DNA of 64,000 bases from CAVVEQ01 sp963804865 (GCA_963804865.1 CAWDSH010000001.1:1302001-1366000); one strand, 5' to 3'. Shown: positions 37,253 to 46,406, counted from the first letter of the stretch. Numbers and translations are program-made. Notes: generated by a model from the sequence alone, not told the origin.

Positions 37253-38028
37253 TTTTCCAGGTTATCCGTGAATTGCGGCAGATGCGCCCGGCGCAAGCCG
37301 ATGATCACCAATCCTGCAACGACCGTGGAAATGGCAATGATCACGGTATCCACCCCTATCCAATAAGGCAGCGTCGGAACCCAATATTGCCAGGAAAGGT
37401 TCCACATCCAGTTGACCATGGTATTGGTGGTCATGAATTCTGCCGAATGACCTGCACAAACGAAGAGGAATATCGCCGGCCAGATCCATTTTTTATCCTG
37501 GGTAATGATCGCTTTGCGTGTCCAATCGCGGAGGGGTTTGATCAAGATGACCAGAAGCGTGATGAGAGAATAAGGCAGGGGCACTGCCCACATGAAAGGC
37601 TGCCAGGCTTTTGGATTAATAAACCAGGCTCCCAGCACGAGGATCTCGATCAGGGCCGCCCACTGCCATTTATTGGCCATCAGCAAACCGGCAACCAGGC
37701 CACCAACTGTCACGGTCAGGAAACCCAGGGGTCCCAGGGAAAATCCAAATGGGAATAAGATCTGTGCCACGATGGCACCCGCTGCATTGGCGATGGCCGC
37801 GGCTGGTCCCAGGACAATACCTGAAATGGCGGTCATGATGGCATTGACCGTGATCATCCCGGACATGCCGGGTACAGGCAGCGCAGGGATGGCGCTGGAG
37901 GCCAGGAAAAGCCCAGCCCAGATCGCCAGAAGTGAAACGGGTATGCCAAAAATCCTTCCCTTGGTCGCCCAGGTCCGTTTTACAGGAGTTTTTACTTCCG
38001 GTGTTTGTGGAACTTTCTCTTGTGTCAT
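37249..38028 (-). CDS. ECF transporter substrate-specific (S) component
   Basis: 259-residue hydrophobic protein with about six to eight helices after a short cytoplasmic tail. The pattern GMITVNAIMTAISGIVLGPAAAIANAAGAIVAQIL near residue 55 is typical of S components of energy-coupling-factor importers. It is followed directly by EcfT and two EcfA genes, forming a complete dedicated ECF module. Such modules import vitamins, nucleobase-like compounds or metals; the ligand is unknown. Ribosome site AAGGAGGAATC before the ATG. Confidence 0.7.
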   Translation of the reverse strand: MTQEKVPQTPEVKTPVKRTWATKGRIFGIPVSLLAIWAGLFLASSAIPALPVPGMSGMITVNAIMTAISGIVLGPAAAIANAAGAIVAQILFPFGFSLGPLGFLTVTVGGLVAGLLMANKWQWAALIEILVLGAWFINPKAWQPFMWAVPLPYSLITLLVILIKPLRDWTRKAIITQDKKWIWPAIFLFVCAGHSAEFMTTNTMVNWMWNLSWQYWVPTLPYWIGVDTVIIAISTVVAGLVIIGLRRAHLPQFTDNLEK

Positions 38029-38043
38029 TATGATTCCTCCTTA

Positions 38044-38850
38044 TCAGATGGTTCCCAAATTCATCAACCTTAAAATGAAACCTGCAACTAGCAATAAAAA
38101 CGCGATTGCAATAAGCACATAATCGATCTGCGACAGGTGAGTTTCCAAAAGAAACGTTCTTTTTACAGGTGCGCCAAATGCACGCGAGCTCATCGCCACA
38201 TCCAGGGTCTGCGAATCCCTGAATGAACCCAGGATCAAAGGAACCAGCATACTGGCGGTAGCCCGCAGGCGATCCCAAATCTTGCCGCCCTCGAAATCAG
38301 TGACTCCCCTGCAAAGCTGTGCCTGCTGGATGATGGATGAGCGGTTTTGGATCGATGGAAGCAGGCTCATCGCGGTGGTCATGATGAATGCAAATCGATA
38401 AGGGATCTTGAATTGCACCAGAGCCAGCATCAATTCAGGTATGGGGGTGGTCATGACCAGCAGTGGTGCGACGATCATGATCACCACCAGGCGTAATACC
38501 ATCGCAACACCAAACTGGATGCCCTCTTTGGTGATATAACCACTGAAACCTATTGCAGGGACTGGATTGGATATTCTAAAAACATTGGTTACGCCCGGGT
38601 AAAAGAAAACCTGGATCACAAAAATGACCGCAGCTATCCATAGGAAATAACTGAGGATCGTCTTGAGCATACCGATCGGCAGACGTGCAGTTGCCCACGC
38701 AATGAGAACCACGATCAATAATGCACCAATATAGAGCGGATCGGTGAACATCAATGCCAGGAAAAAGATGGTCAGCATGGCTACCAGCTTGGTCCGACCA
38801 TCCAGGCGATGAAGGAATGTGTTCCTGGAGATATAACTGGCGCCTATCAT
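38044..38850 (-). CDS. ecfT: ECF transporter T component
   Basis: 268 residues; membrane scaffold of an ECF importer. The family's coupling helices show Ala-Arg-Gly-type motifs: AQLCRGVT near 178 and SSRAFGAP near 224. Helices flank them as expected (first membrane block ~25-75, second ~95-140). It joins the S component to the two ATPases encoded next to it. ATGA-type overlap with the ATPase gene upstream in the transcript. Confidence 0.85.
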   Translation of the reverse strand: MIGASYISRNTFLHRLDGRTKLVAMLTIFFLALMFTDPLYIGALLIVVLIAWATARLPIGMLKTILSYFLWIAAVIFVIQVFFYPGVTNVFRISNPVPAIGFSGYITKEGIQFGVAMVLRLVVIMIVAPLLVMTTPIPELMLALVQFKIPYRFAFIMTTAMSLLPSIQNRSSIIQQAQLCRGVTDFEGGKIWDRLRATASMLVPLILGSFRDSQTLDVAMSSRAFGAPVKRTFLLETHLSQIDYVLIAIAFLLLVAGFILRLMNLGTI

Positions 38851-39701
38851 GTGCGTGCCCCTTTAACCGCAGCTGCCTTCTTGAAATAGCTGTTTTCCAA
38901 CCAGGATTTCATTTCCTTTACGGTCAGGATCACGCGGTCCGTGCATCCCAGCCGCCTTGCCAACAAGGTCACCTGGGGTGATTTCAATGAAAGTTCCTGT
39001 AGCTTCTCCGGTTTGGAAAATACAGATGCCGGCGTCCCTTCAAGTGCGATCCTGCCCTGGTTCATCACCACCACCCGGTGGGCATGCTCAGCCACGAGGT
39101 TCATGTCGTGAGTGATGATGATCACGGTATTTCCCCTGGAATGCAGCATATCGATCAGCCCCATGATGCTATTCCCGCCAAAATGGTCCTGTCCTGTGGT
39201 TGGCTCATCGAATACGAAAGCTTCAGGCTGCAGGGCAAGCGCGCAAGCGACAGCCACCCGCTGCCGGTCCCCGAGGCTCAGCGCAAATGGGTGCTCTGTC
39301 CTCAACGATTCCAAACCCAATTCAACCATGACCTTTTCAACCCGGGGTTTTATCTCATCCGATTTCATCCCAACCATCCTGGGTCCAAAGGCAATTTCCT
39401 CCTCCACGCTGCTGGAGAACAGCATGTCATCCGGGTTTTGAAACACATAACCCACCTGTCGGGAGAGCGTAGAGACCTTTAATCCAGCCGTTGAAACACC
39501 ATTCACCTTTACTTCACCGCGGCTTGGTTTTAATAAACCAACAAAATGTTTTACCAGTGTGGTCTTGCCGCTCCCATTCTGGCCAACGAAAGCGATATAT
39601 TCGCCCTTGTGGATTTCCAGGTCAATGCCTTTTAGAGCCTCCACGCCATTGGGATAACGATGCGCCAAATCTTTACATTCAATAACAAGATCAGCGGCCA
39701 T
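38847..39701 (-). CDS. ECF transporter ATPase with atypical signature
   Basis: About 284 residues from ATG 39701 (MAADLVIECKDLAHRYP; a longer frame from 39734 is unlikely). Walker A GQNGSGKTT near 38, Q-loop YVFQNPDDMLF and Walker B AFVFDEPTTGQD are present, but the signature reads LSLGDRQRVAVACAL instead of LSGGQ. The same kind of change occurs in the fused ATPase at 49-51 kb. It overlaps the partner ATPase by 11 bases. Probably the non-canonical half of a heterodimer. Confidence 0.85.
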   Translation of the reverse strand: MAADLVIECKDLAHRYPNGVEALKGIDLEIHKGEYIAFVGQNGSGKTTLVKHFVGLLKPSRGEVKVNGVSTAGLKVSTLSRQVGYVFQNPDDMLFSSSVEEEIAFGPRMVGMKSDEIKPRVEKVMVELGLESLRTEHPFALSLGDRQRVAVACALALQPEAFVFDEPTTGQDHFGGNSIMGLIDMLHSRGNTVIIITHDMNLVAEHAHRVVVMNQGRIALEGTPASVFSKPEKLQELSLKSPQVTLLARRLGCTDRVILTVKEMKSWLENSYFKKAAAVKGART

Positions 39702-40545
39702 GGTTGATCTCTTCCAATTCCTTGATACCTTCATCCAGGGTTATCGGTATTTCATCCCTGGATTTCGAATAATCCTTCAATGAATACATGACCTCGCAAA
39801 TCTGTGGTGGGCGGATGCGCGCATCCTCAAGCAATTCAGGCATGCTGAAGACTTCCCGCGCGGTGCCATCCTTGATTAATTTCCCATCACATAAAACCAG
39901 TACCCGGTCTGCATATCGGGTGACTACATCCATATCATGCGTTACAAGGAGAACGGTCTTACCCAGTTCCCGATTCAAACGGGCAATGACTTCCATCACC
40001 TGTTCCGAGCCGATCGGATCCAGCTCGGAAGTGGGTTCATCCAGCACTAGCACCTCGGGTTCCATCGCAAGGACGCAGGCGATGGCCACCCGCTGCTGCT
40101 GCCCGCCGGATAAGGCGCCAGGTTCGCGTTCTTCAAAACCGGAAAGCCCGACGAATTCAAGTGCCTTTTTGACACGCTCACGAATTTCAACTCTGGGCAA
40201 GCCGAGATTTTCACAGCCAAATGCCACCTCTCCCAAAACTGTGACGTTAAAAAGCTGGGATCTGGCATTCTGAACAACCAGGCCCACATGCTGAGCCAGG
40301 ATGGGGATTTCATTTTCATAGGTATCCAGCCCGGCTACTTTTACAATCCCTTCCATCTCCCCGCTGAATAATCGCGGTACACAGCCATTCAGGGCATAAC
40401 ACAGGGTGGATTTCCCCGCCCCTGAAGGACCGATCACGGTCGAAAATTGACCTTCGAAAACTGTAAAATGGATATCCGCCAGGGCTGGTTTCTCAGTCCG
40501 CGGATAGGAATAAGTAACACCTTCAACTTCAATGACAGGACGCAT
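39691..40545 (-). CDS. ECF transporter ATPase (canonical partner)
   Basis: About 284 residues from ATG 40545 (MRPVIEVEGVTYSYP, AAAGGAT site upstream; a Gly/Pro-rich longer frame is unlikely). Walker A GPSGAGKST near 38, Q-loop LVVQNARSQLF, signature LSGGQQQRVAIACVL and Walker B VLVLDEPTSELD are all canonical. Heterodimer partner of the ATPase encoded next, energising the ECF module. Confidence 0.85.
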   Translation of the reverse strand: MRPVIEVEGVTYSYPRTEKPALADIHFTVFEGQFSTVIGPSGAGKSTLCYALNGCVPRLFSGEMEGIVKVAGLDTYENEIPILAQHVGLVVQNARSQLFNVTVLGEVAFGCENLGLPRVEIRERVKKALEFVGLSGFEEREPGALSGGQQQRVAIACVLAMEPEVLVLDEPTSELDPIGSEQVMEVIARLNRELGKTVLLVTHDMDVVTRYADRVLVLCDGKLIKDGTAREVFSMPELLEDARIRPPQICEVMYSLKDYSKSRDEIPITLDEGIKELEEINHGR

Positions 40546-40627
40546 CCATTTATCCTTTGGTGGGGAGGGCTTCAGGATGATCCCTCCACCTCCCCCACCT
40601 TGGTTCAATGTAAATTCTTACACGTGA

Positions 40628-41119
40628 TTATTTGAATTCGACCTTCACGACCCACCATGCCCAGTTCTCATCAGGATAATTGCCTTTGGAAGCATCCGGA
40701 TAAGCAACTTTGACAGGTCCACCGTTATCGGTGGTCAGCAGGGTGCCGTCCACCCAGCGGGCGAGCATGATATCCCATTGCTGGGCATCAGCAACTGCCA
40801 CATCGAAGCCCTTGCCATCCGTGGCGATCAGGCTGATCGTTGTTGCTCCAGAGCCACCCACCAGGGTGATGAGGTCCTTCAGCAGAATGCCCTTGTATTT
40901 CAATCCATCACCCATCCATGGATCGTTGTAGGTCAATTCCACCGACTTGGCATCGAAGGCAGCCTGATCCAGCACATAGGTATCACCAGAATTCTTTTCG
41001 CTGATCTTGCCAGAAACGGTGACGAGAGCCTCACCCACAGCTGCAGCCTTGGGACCGCAAGCCGAAAGGAGCGTGGCTAACACGAGAACGACGGTCAAAA
41101 TCATTAAACTCTTTTTCAT
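40628..41119 (-). CDS. Lipoprotein with molybdopterin-oxidoreductase-like (SUOX-fold) domain
   Basis: 163 residues: signal peptide with lipobox LLSACG (Cys ~21) and a single domain resembling the oxidoreductase molybdopterin-binding fold (sulfite oxidase/YedY), e.g. LKYKGILLKDLITLVG near 74, LIATDGKGFDVAVADAQQWDIMLA near 97 and NGGPVKVAYPD near 137. The conserved active-site Cys region of true enzymes is not evident in this short form. Such mini-domains are often encoded beside transporters and may be binding proteins. Placed first in the ECF transcript, it could present a ligand to the S component. Confidence 0.65.
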   Translation of the reverse strand: MKKSLMILTVVLVLATLLSACGPKAAAVGEALVTVSGKISEKNSGDTYVLDQAAFDAKSVELTYNDPWMGDGLKYKGILLKDLITLVGGSGATTISLIATDGKGFDVAVADAQQWDIMLARWVDGTLLTTDNGGPVKVAYPDASKGNYPDENWAWWVVKVEFK

Positions 41120-41134
41120 CTTTTACTCCTCACT

Positions 41135-41162
41135 ATTGTATTAACAAACGTTTGTTGAACAA
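41135..41162 (-). promoter_or_regulatory. Promoter with AACAAACGTTTGTT operator in the spacer
   Basis: Reading the minus strand: TTGTTC (41162-41157), 16-base spacer, TACAAT (41140-41135). The spacer contains a perfect 14-bp palindrome AACAAACGTTTGTT (41143-41156), the classic position for a repressor. The SorC-family regulator gene ends 65 bases upstream and is the obvious candidate to bind here. Confidence 0.6.
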
Positions 41163-41226
41163 CTTACCTTTCAAACATTTCATCCTGGTTGATCCAGCTG
41201 ATCATCTGGCAGCCAGGAACTTTCAA

Positions 41227-42186
41227 TCACCTCCTTTCATCGTTTTCATTCAAAATGGCTCGGGCAGTTGAAGTATCCGTTACCAATATTTTTATGAAGC
41301 CACCCCTCAGCGCTCCGAGCAGCGCCCTGGTTTTTTCCAACCCGCCAGCGATGGCGGCAACCTTTGGGATGGATTTAAGCTGTTCCAGCGTGATGCCGAT
41401 CACACCGGCGCTTACTTCCACGTTTCGACCGTTGATATCATAGAACCGGCCGCAAATATCCCCAACCGCACCCTTCGCTTCCAGCTGTGCCAGCATATGC
41501 GGGGAGATATGCTCGGCAAAGAACATGGATGAAAACTGCTGGAACTCGACGTGCCCTATGCCAACCAATGCGGTTTTTAAGTGATCCCATAGCTCACTCA
41601 ACTGGATCACTTCCTGGGTCTTGTTCAAGCTGGATAAAATGGCTGCATCCGGGGTAAATGCCGGAGCATAGATATAGCGAAAGGTACCGCCAAATGCTTC
41701 TGCAAAACGGCGGGCGAGTTCATTCACCTGGAAAAATGGCGACATATCACCAATCCCACCGATCAAGGGAATGACATGCACAGGGATCTGCTTATCGTGC
41801 GGCAGGGAATTAACCACTTCAAACAACGTCCTTCCCCATCCCATGCCGATCACGCTGCCGCTCTCGAGGGTATCATGGACGAACTCTGCGGCTTTCATTC
41901 CGATTTGCGAGCGCAGCGTGGCACTATCCAATCCATCGCTGGAAATGAGGACCACATCCTCAAGATGAAAAGTTTGTTTTACTTTTTCTCTCAATTGTGG
42001 ATCATCCAGGGTGGGATCAAAAATATTGATGCGCACAATCCCTTTAGTCCGGGCGGATTCGAGAAGCCTGGCGATTTTTTGCCTGGTGAGATTCATCCTG
42101 GTAGCAATTTGCTGTTGATTGAGGCCGCCATCATAATAAAGGCGCGCTGCCTGGATCATCCGCTGGGTTTCATCGCGATTATTCAC
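41227..42186 (-). CDS. SorC-family sugar-binding transcriptional regulator
   Basis: 319 residues. Amino-terminal helix-turn-helix GLNQQQIATRMNLTRQKIARLLESAR (~20-45), then the SorC/DeoR-like sugar-phosphate-sensing domain (GMGWGRTLFEVVNSLP near 120, VIPLIGGIGD near 145, AIAGGLEKTRALLGALRGGFIKILVTD at the carboxyl end). It overlaps the kinase gene by 8 bases, so it is co-transcribed with the sugar genes it probably controls. A likely effector is the phosphorylated sugar made by that kinase. Confidence 0.88.
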   Translation of the reverse strand: MNNRDETQRMIQAARLYYDGGLNQQQIATRMNLTRQKIARLLESARTKGIVRINIFDPTLDDPQLREKVKQTFHLEDVVLISSDGLDSATLRSQIGMKAAEFVHDTLESGSVIGMGWGRTLFEVVNSLPHDKQIPVHVIPLIGGIGDMSPFFQVNELARRFAEAFGGTFRYIYAPAFTPDAAILSSLNKTQEVIQLSELWDHLKTALVGIGHVEFQQFSSMFFAEHISPHMLAQLEAKGAVGDICGRFYDINGRNVEVSAGVIGITLEQLKSIPKVAAIAGGLEKTRALLGALRGGFIKILVTDTSTARAILNENDERR

Positions 42187-43684
42187 CCGCGAGCTCCTTC
42201 TCCTGCCGGGAAAAGAGGGATTTCAGCGAGGGATAAATTTGGCGATAGACCCCGTAGTTTTCATCATATATCCCTGCTTTTGAAGGATCGGGCTGAATGT
42301 ATTTACCCTGCTGGGACATACCGTCATAAGCTTCTTCAATATTCCCGAATCCACCACTCCCTGCAGCTGCAAGCATGGCAGCGCCAAGGCAGGCGGAGGC
42401 TGTGGCTTGAACGGGCACAACTTCCTTTTGGGTGATATCCGCCTTGACCTGGTTCCAGAATTTACTTCTTGAACCTCCTCCGCATATCATCAGCCTCCCC
42501 GCTCTTGCACCACTCACCTCTTCGCAGGTTTCGAGGACATGCCGGACGGCAAACCCAACCCCTTCAAATACCGAACGCGTGACATGGCGGCGGTCGTGCG
42601 CAAGGGTCAGACCCATGAAAACACCGCGGGCTTCCGAATCCCAAATTGGAGCACGCTCACCTTGCAGGTAGGGGAGAAAAATCAATCGACTGCTGCCAAC
42701 CGGGGCATTGGCTGCCTCGTTTTCCATGGCAGCATGATCCATTTTTCCATCCAATTCGGAATAGAAGGTTTTTGCCATCCAGTGCAGAGTCTCGCCCCCT
42801 GCCTGGGTTGGACCGCACAGAAAGGCGTGTTTTCCCAATTTACCGAGGAACACTCCTTTGCCTTCACTGGAACTACTCGTCGCGAGAGAGATGATCTCCG
42901 ATGTTCCAGCAACGTCTACGGCGTTACCAGGATGGATCACACCGCCCGCCAGGTTATCACAATAAGCATCGATCGTCCCTGTGATCACCGGGATCTTTCC
43001 GGACAGACCGTATTCCCGGGCAATGCCTTCATCCAGGTCATCCAGGACCTGTTCGGGGGATAATAACTCCGGCAGGCAGGCAGGTTCCAATTCCAAAAAA
43101 TCCAATAATCCTTTTGAATATCCTCGTCCGGTTGAATCGGTCAGGCTGTATGCTGTGTGAAAGTCAGTCGCGCAGCGTCCGGTCAATTTCAATCCAATAA
43201 AATCCTTGGGTTGAAGAAGCCAGCGCTTCTTTTTCCAGTCTTGACTGCGGTGTTTCATCAACCAGAGAATACGGGCAGGTGGCTGCGTGGCATCCACCAT
43301 GATCGCGCGCCCGGTCCACTGCACTGCTTTCTCTTGTGTAATATGCGCATTGATCCATTGGGCTTCTTCCCGCGCACGTTGATCCCGCCAAATGATGGCT
43401 GTCCCGATGGCTTTGCCGGCATCATCGACCAGGACGTGCCCCGGGCACTGACCGGATAAACCGATGGCTGCCAGCTCATCAGCCCCAACCTGGTTGGCAC
43501 ATTGTTTCAAGACCTGCCTTACAGCAGCCCACCACTCGTTGGGGTCCTGTTCCGACCAGCCTGCCTGCGGTGATCGGGTGGCTATCGGTGAGAAATACAC
43601 AGCGTGTTCCCTGCCGGAAAAATCATACACTCCGGCTTTGACGCTCGATGTACCGATATCCAGCCCGATCAGCAATCGATTCAA
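42179..43684 (-). CDS. FGGY-family carbohydrate kinase (xylulokinase-like)
   Basis: 501 residues. GLDIGTSSVKAGVYD at residues 7-21, AAIGLSGQCPGHVLVD near 73, IIWRDQRAREE near 100, GTIDAYCDNLAGG near 240 and CGGGSRSKFWNQVKADI near 410 match xylulokinase-type enzymes. Substrate could be D-xylulose or another ketose. It is grouped with an aldolase, an MDR dehydrogenase and a SorC regulator: together they could oxidise a polyol or sugar, phosphorylate the ketose and cleave it. It overlaps both neighbours. Confidence 0.88.
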   Translation of the reverse strand: MNRLLIGLDIGTSSVKAGVYDFSGREHAVYFSPIATRSPQAGWSEQDPNEWWAAVRQVLKQCANQVGADELAAIGLSGQCPGHVLVDDAGKAIGTAIIWRDQRAREEAQWINAHITQEKAVQWTGRAIMVDATQPPARILWLMKHRSQDWKKKRWLLQPKDFIGLKLTGRCATDFHTAYSLTDSTGRGYSKGLLDFLELEPACLPELLSPEQVLDDLDEGIAREYGLSGKIPVITGTIDAYCDNLAGGVIHPGNAVDVAGTSEIISLATSSSSEGKGVFLGKLGKHAFLCGPTQAGGETLHWMAKTFYSELDGKMDHAAMENEAANAPVGSSRLIFLPYLQGERAPIWDSEARGVFMGLTLAHDRRHVTRSVFEGVGFAVRHVLETCEEVSGARAGRLMICGGGSRSKFWNQVKADITQKEVVPVQATASACLGAAMLAAAGSGGFGNIEEAYDGMSQQGKYIQPDPSKAGIYDENYGVYRQIYPSLKSLFSRQEKELAGE

Positions 43685-44463
43685 CCCTTGATCTCCTTGA
43701 GAGCCTGTTCCACTTTCGCGCCATCATGGACCAGGGCGACTAGCGCGCGGCAGATGCCTGCCGGGTCCTTATGCTGCCAGACGTTACGCCCGATCGCGAC
43801 CCCGCTGGCACCAGCCGATAAAGCTTCAGCGATGCCTTCAAGCAGGTCGCAGTCAGTATGAGTCTTCTCGCCTCCCAGCACCACGACCGGACGGTAGCAG
43901 GTGGAAAGCGCTTTTGAATATTCCGCTTCTGGACGGGCGTAGGAAGCCTTGATCAGGTCAGCGCCTAGTTCAACCCCGATGCGCATCGCGAATCCCACTT
44001 CTTCAGCGCTGACCACGCCGCTGGCACTGGGTTTGACCAGCATTTCTGCAATCACCGGCATATTCCAAAAAGCTGCTTCAGCGGCCAGGGAAGTGAGGTT
44101 CGCCAACGAGGAAGGTTCTTCGGGATACCCGATCATCCCCATGCAGATGACCGCATCAGCCCCCAAACGGCAGGCATCCTCAATTGAAAAGATCTGGCTG
44201 ATTTCTCCGCTTTGGGCGGCTTTGATGGACGAGCCACCATCCATGCGCAGGATAAAGCCCAGTTTGCCCAGGCGATCTGAAAAACGCGAGGCAATCCCGT
44301 AAGTTGTTAATACCGCGTCAACACCGGTGGCTCTCAGTGTGTCCAAAAGCTCCCCGGGTTTTTCCAGACCCTTTACAGGACCCATGAATCCAGCATGGTC
44401 GCAAGCCACAATGACCGTTTTTTGATCGGAGCGAAAAATTTTTCCAAGACGAATGGATTTCAT
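43681..44463 (-). CDS. Class I aldolase (DeoC/FbaB/LsrF superfamily)
   Basis: 260-residue TIM-barrel aldolase. VACDHAGFMGPVKGLEKP near 19 (the Asp-His pair of the FbaB/LsrF group), MIGYPEE near 115, and the Schiff-base Lys in GADLIKASYAR near 190, followed by VVVLGGEKT and GASGVAIGRNVWQHKDP (phosphate site). It would cleave or thiolyse a ketose phosphate produced by the kinase. True fructose-bisphosphate or 2-keto-3-deoxy sugar specificity cannot be decided. Confidence 0.85.
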   Translation of the reverse strand: MKSIRLGKIFRSDQKTVIVACDHAGFMGPVKGLEKPGELLDTLRATGVDAVLTTYGIASRFSDRLGKLGFILRMDGGSSIKAAQSGEISQIFSIEDACRLGADAVICMGMIGYPEEPSSLANLTSLAAEAAFWNMPVIAEMLVKPSASGVVSAEEVGFAMRIGVELGADLIKASYARPEAEYSKALSTCYRPVVVLGGEKTHTDCDLLEGIAEALSAGASGVAIGRNVWQHKDPAGICRALVALVHDGAKVEQALKEIKG

Positions 44464-44464
44464 A

Positions 44465-45499
44465 CTATTTTCCCTCCTGAGGAAATAATACCACCGCTTT
44501 TAATCCCTGCCGGCTATCCGCATATGAAATCGCTGCAGCGACATCCTTGAAAGGAAAAGTGGCAGTCACCATGGCTTTCCCATCCACCTTGCCGCTGCCC
44601 AACAACTCCAGGGCTATCTTCATATGTTCCGGCGCAGATCCAAACGAGCCGGTCATGTGATATTGCTGATAATGCAATCGACGGAGATCAAGCTGGATGA
44701 TGGTCCCTTCAGGGACTCCGGCAAAGGCGTTGACACTCCCGCCGGGACGGAGACATTGAATGGCGTTTTCCATGGCATCCGCGCTAGAGACTGCGGCGAT
44801 GGCCACGTCAGCCCCACGCCCGTCGGTCAATTTCTTTATTTCAACCCGAATGTCACAGCGACTCACGTCAATGGCAAAATCAGTAAAGTATTGCATGGCA
44901 AGTTTCAATCGATGAGGGGTCATGCCCGCGACAATCGCCCGCGTTGCTCCAAGCGCACGCCCGGCAGCAGCTGCCAGTAATCCCATGGGACCATCGCCGA
45001 TCACCAGCAGGCAATCGCCCGGTTTCAATTTTGAATCGGTCAATGCCTTGACCGCGCAAGCCAGCGGTTCAGCCAGGGCGGCAACTTCGTCTGAAAGGCT
45101 ATCGGGTACCGGATATAATCCCCGGGCTGCCAGCGCTTCAGAGATCAGCACTCGTTCCGCCAATCCCCCGGGATGAATGGAATTACTGTAAAGGTCCGTG
45201 CAGAGGGTTGCCTGGTCCCTTTTGCAAAAATAGCATTTTCCACACGGCAGGTACGGGGAAACTGCCACGCGCTGTCCGATTTTCCAGGGAGAACCTTCGG
45301 GGGACTGGAGAACTTTACCGACCAACTCATGCCCCAGGGCATACTCTATTTTTTCGGAGCCCTTGTGCACCAGCTTTAGGTCAGTAGTACAAATCCCGCA
45401 AGCAGTGGCTTCCAACAGGATTTGCCCGCTCTTTACCTCGGGTTCCGGAAAATCTACGATTTGAACTTCACCAGGTTTTCCAGCTGCGGCAGCTTTCAT
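44465..45499 (-). CDS. Zinc-dependent MDR dehydrogenase (sorbitol/alcohol dehydrogenase-like)
   Basis: 344 residues. Catalytic zinc ligands in CGICTTDLKLVHKG (Cys ~36) and GHELVGKV (His ~63); structural zinc site CGKCYFCKRDQATLC near 90; NAD(P) loop VIGDGPMGLLAAAAGRALG near 173. Medium-chain dehydrogenase that probably oxidises a polyol or sugar. First gene of the sugar sub-cluster, 1 base from the aldolase. Confidence 0.88.
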   Translation of the reverse strand: MKAAAAGKPGEVQIVDFPEPEVKSGQILLEATACGICTTDLKLVHKGSEKIEYALGHELVGKVLQSPEGSPWKIGQRVAVSPYLPCGKCYFCKRDQATLCTDLYSNSIHPGGLAERVLISEALAARGLYPVPDSLSDEVAALAEPLACAVKALTDSKLKPGDCLLVIGDGPMGLLAAAAGRALGATRAIVAGMTPHRLKLAMQYFTDFAIDVSRCDIRVEIKKLTDGRGADVAIAAVSSADAMENAIQCLRPGGSVNAFAGVPEGTIIQLDLRRLHYQQYHMTGSFGSAPEHMKIALELLGSGKVDGKAMVTATFPFKDVAAAISYADSRQGLKAVVLFPQEGK

Positions 45500-45532
45500 C
45501 CGTTACCTCTTAAATTTGATTTCAAATGTTTT

Positions 45533-45584
45533 CCGGCGCGGCAGGTTCTGCGCGGATGTGACCATGTCATGGCTGCCGCGCCGG
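45533..45584 (-). promoter_or_regulatory. Strong intercistronic hairpin
   Basis: Perfect 12-bp stem CCGGCGCGGCAG (45533-45544) / CTGCCGCGCCGG (45573-45584) with a 28-base loop. No T-run on either side, so it is not a standard terminator. ATTTGATTTCAAAT (inverted repeat, 45514-45527) lies beside it. It divides the ECF/FAD genes from the sugar genes and may act in RNA processing or differential stability. Confidence 0.5.
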
Positions 45585-45635
45585 CCTTACACTCAGCTCA
45601 GGGAATAATCGTGTGATTCTCAATTCTAGATTTAA

Positions 45636-46406
45636 TCACTTATCCCTTTTGATCGGTTTTAACTCCGGGGGTGCCGGTTCCTCATCCTCTTCTTTTTCAT
45701 AGATCATCGGTCCCACCGGGATGCCTATTTTTGGCAACCCGATCAACAACGGTGTTCCGATGATCATGGCGCCAATGGAAAACGCCAGGCGCTCGATGGG
45801 TGCGATGGCCAGCACGGTGAACCAGATCGCTGGCGGCAGCTGGAAGAAAATAAGCGCCCAGAGATTGCCCATCGCCTGGGTGGCAACGATACCAGCCACC
45901 GAGCAGCACAGGATGCCCAGCGCCATGCGTGCCCTTTTCGATGAGACCAGTGGATTATCCTTGCGGCTGATCCACCATCCAATGGCAATGAACACGTAAC
46001 CCAGGATGTAGAGCAGGGGCGTAGCCCAGGCGCCGCGACCTTTGGGGAGAAGGTACCAGATAGCTCCAAGGGCCAGGATAACCAACAGTGGATACAACCA
46101 TTTGCGCTGCATTGCCAGCCCGGCGCACATCGCACCAAGCATGGCGATGGTGAACTGCAGCGGACCAAAAAGGACGGTATGGGGCGCGATCAATTGCCCA
46201 ATGAAAGCACCCACGCCGGCAGCGATGGCCCCCACCCAGGGTCCAAAGAAAATGCCTGCCAGGGGGGTGAGGCTGTTGGCAATATTGAAGGTGGCGCCCG
46301 TGCCGATGATCGGGAAAGCCGGCAGGAGCGAAGCAGCTGCCATGAGGGCAGCCCAGACCGCGATGACAGCCGGATGTGCAGAAATCAGTACTGACTTTTT
46401 TTTCAT
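45636..46406 (-). CDS. ECF transporter S component-like membrane protein
   Basis: 256 residues with about seven helices, starting after a short basic end. GATFNIANSLTPLAGIFFGPWVGAIAAGVGAFIGQLIAP near residue 36 resembles S components. The carboxyl tail is hydrophilic (EKEEDEEPAPPELKPIKRDK). With the fused EcfA and EcfT genes upstream it makes a second full ECF importer; the oxidoreductase gene lies in between. Ligand unknown. CGGAGGAG site before the ATG. Confidence 0.7.
   Translation of the reverse strand: MKKKSVLISAHPAVIAVWAALMAAASLLPAFPIIGTGATFNIANSLTPLAGIFFGPWVGAIAAGVGAFIGQLIAPHTVLFGPLQFTIAMLGAMCAGLAMQRKWLYPLLVILALGAIWYLLPKGRGAWATPLLYILGYVFIAIGWWISRKDNPLVSSKRARMALGILCCSVAGIVATQAMGNLWALIFFQLPPAIWFTVLAIAPIERLAFSIGAMIIGTPLLIGLPKIGIPVGPMIYEKEEDEEPAPPELKPIKRDK

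Noticed and set aside
41776..42435. 219-residue plus-strand frame
   Set aside because: Antisense to the SorC regulator and kinase genes, which have full family motifs.
45533..45584. Rho-independent terminator
   Set aside because: The stem is strong but the loop is 28 bases and no U-tract follows on either strand.
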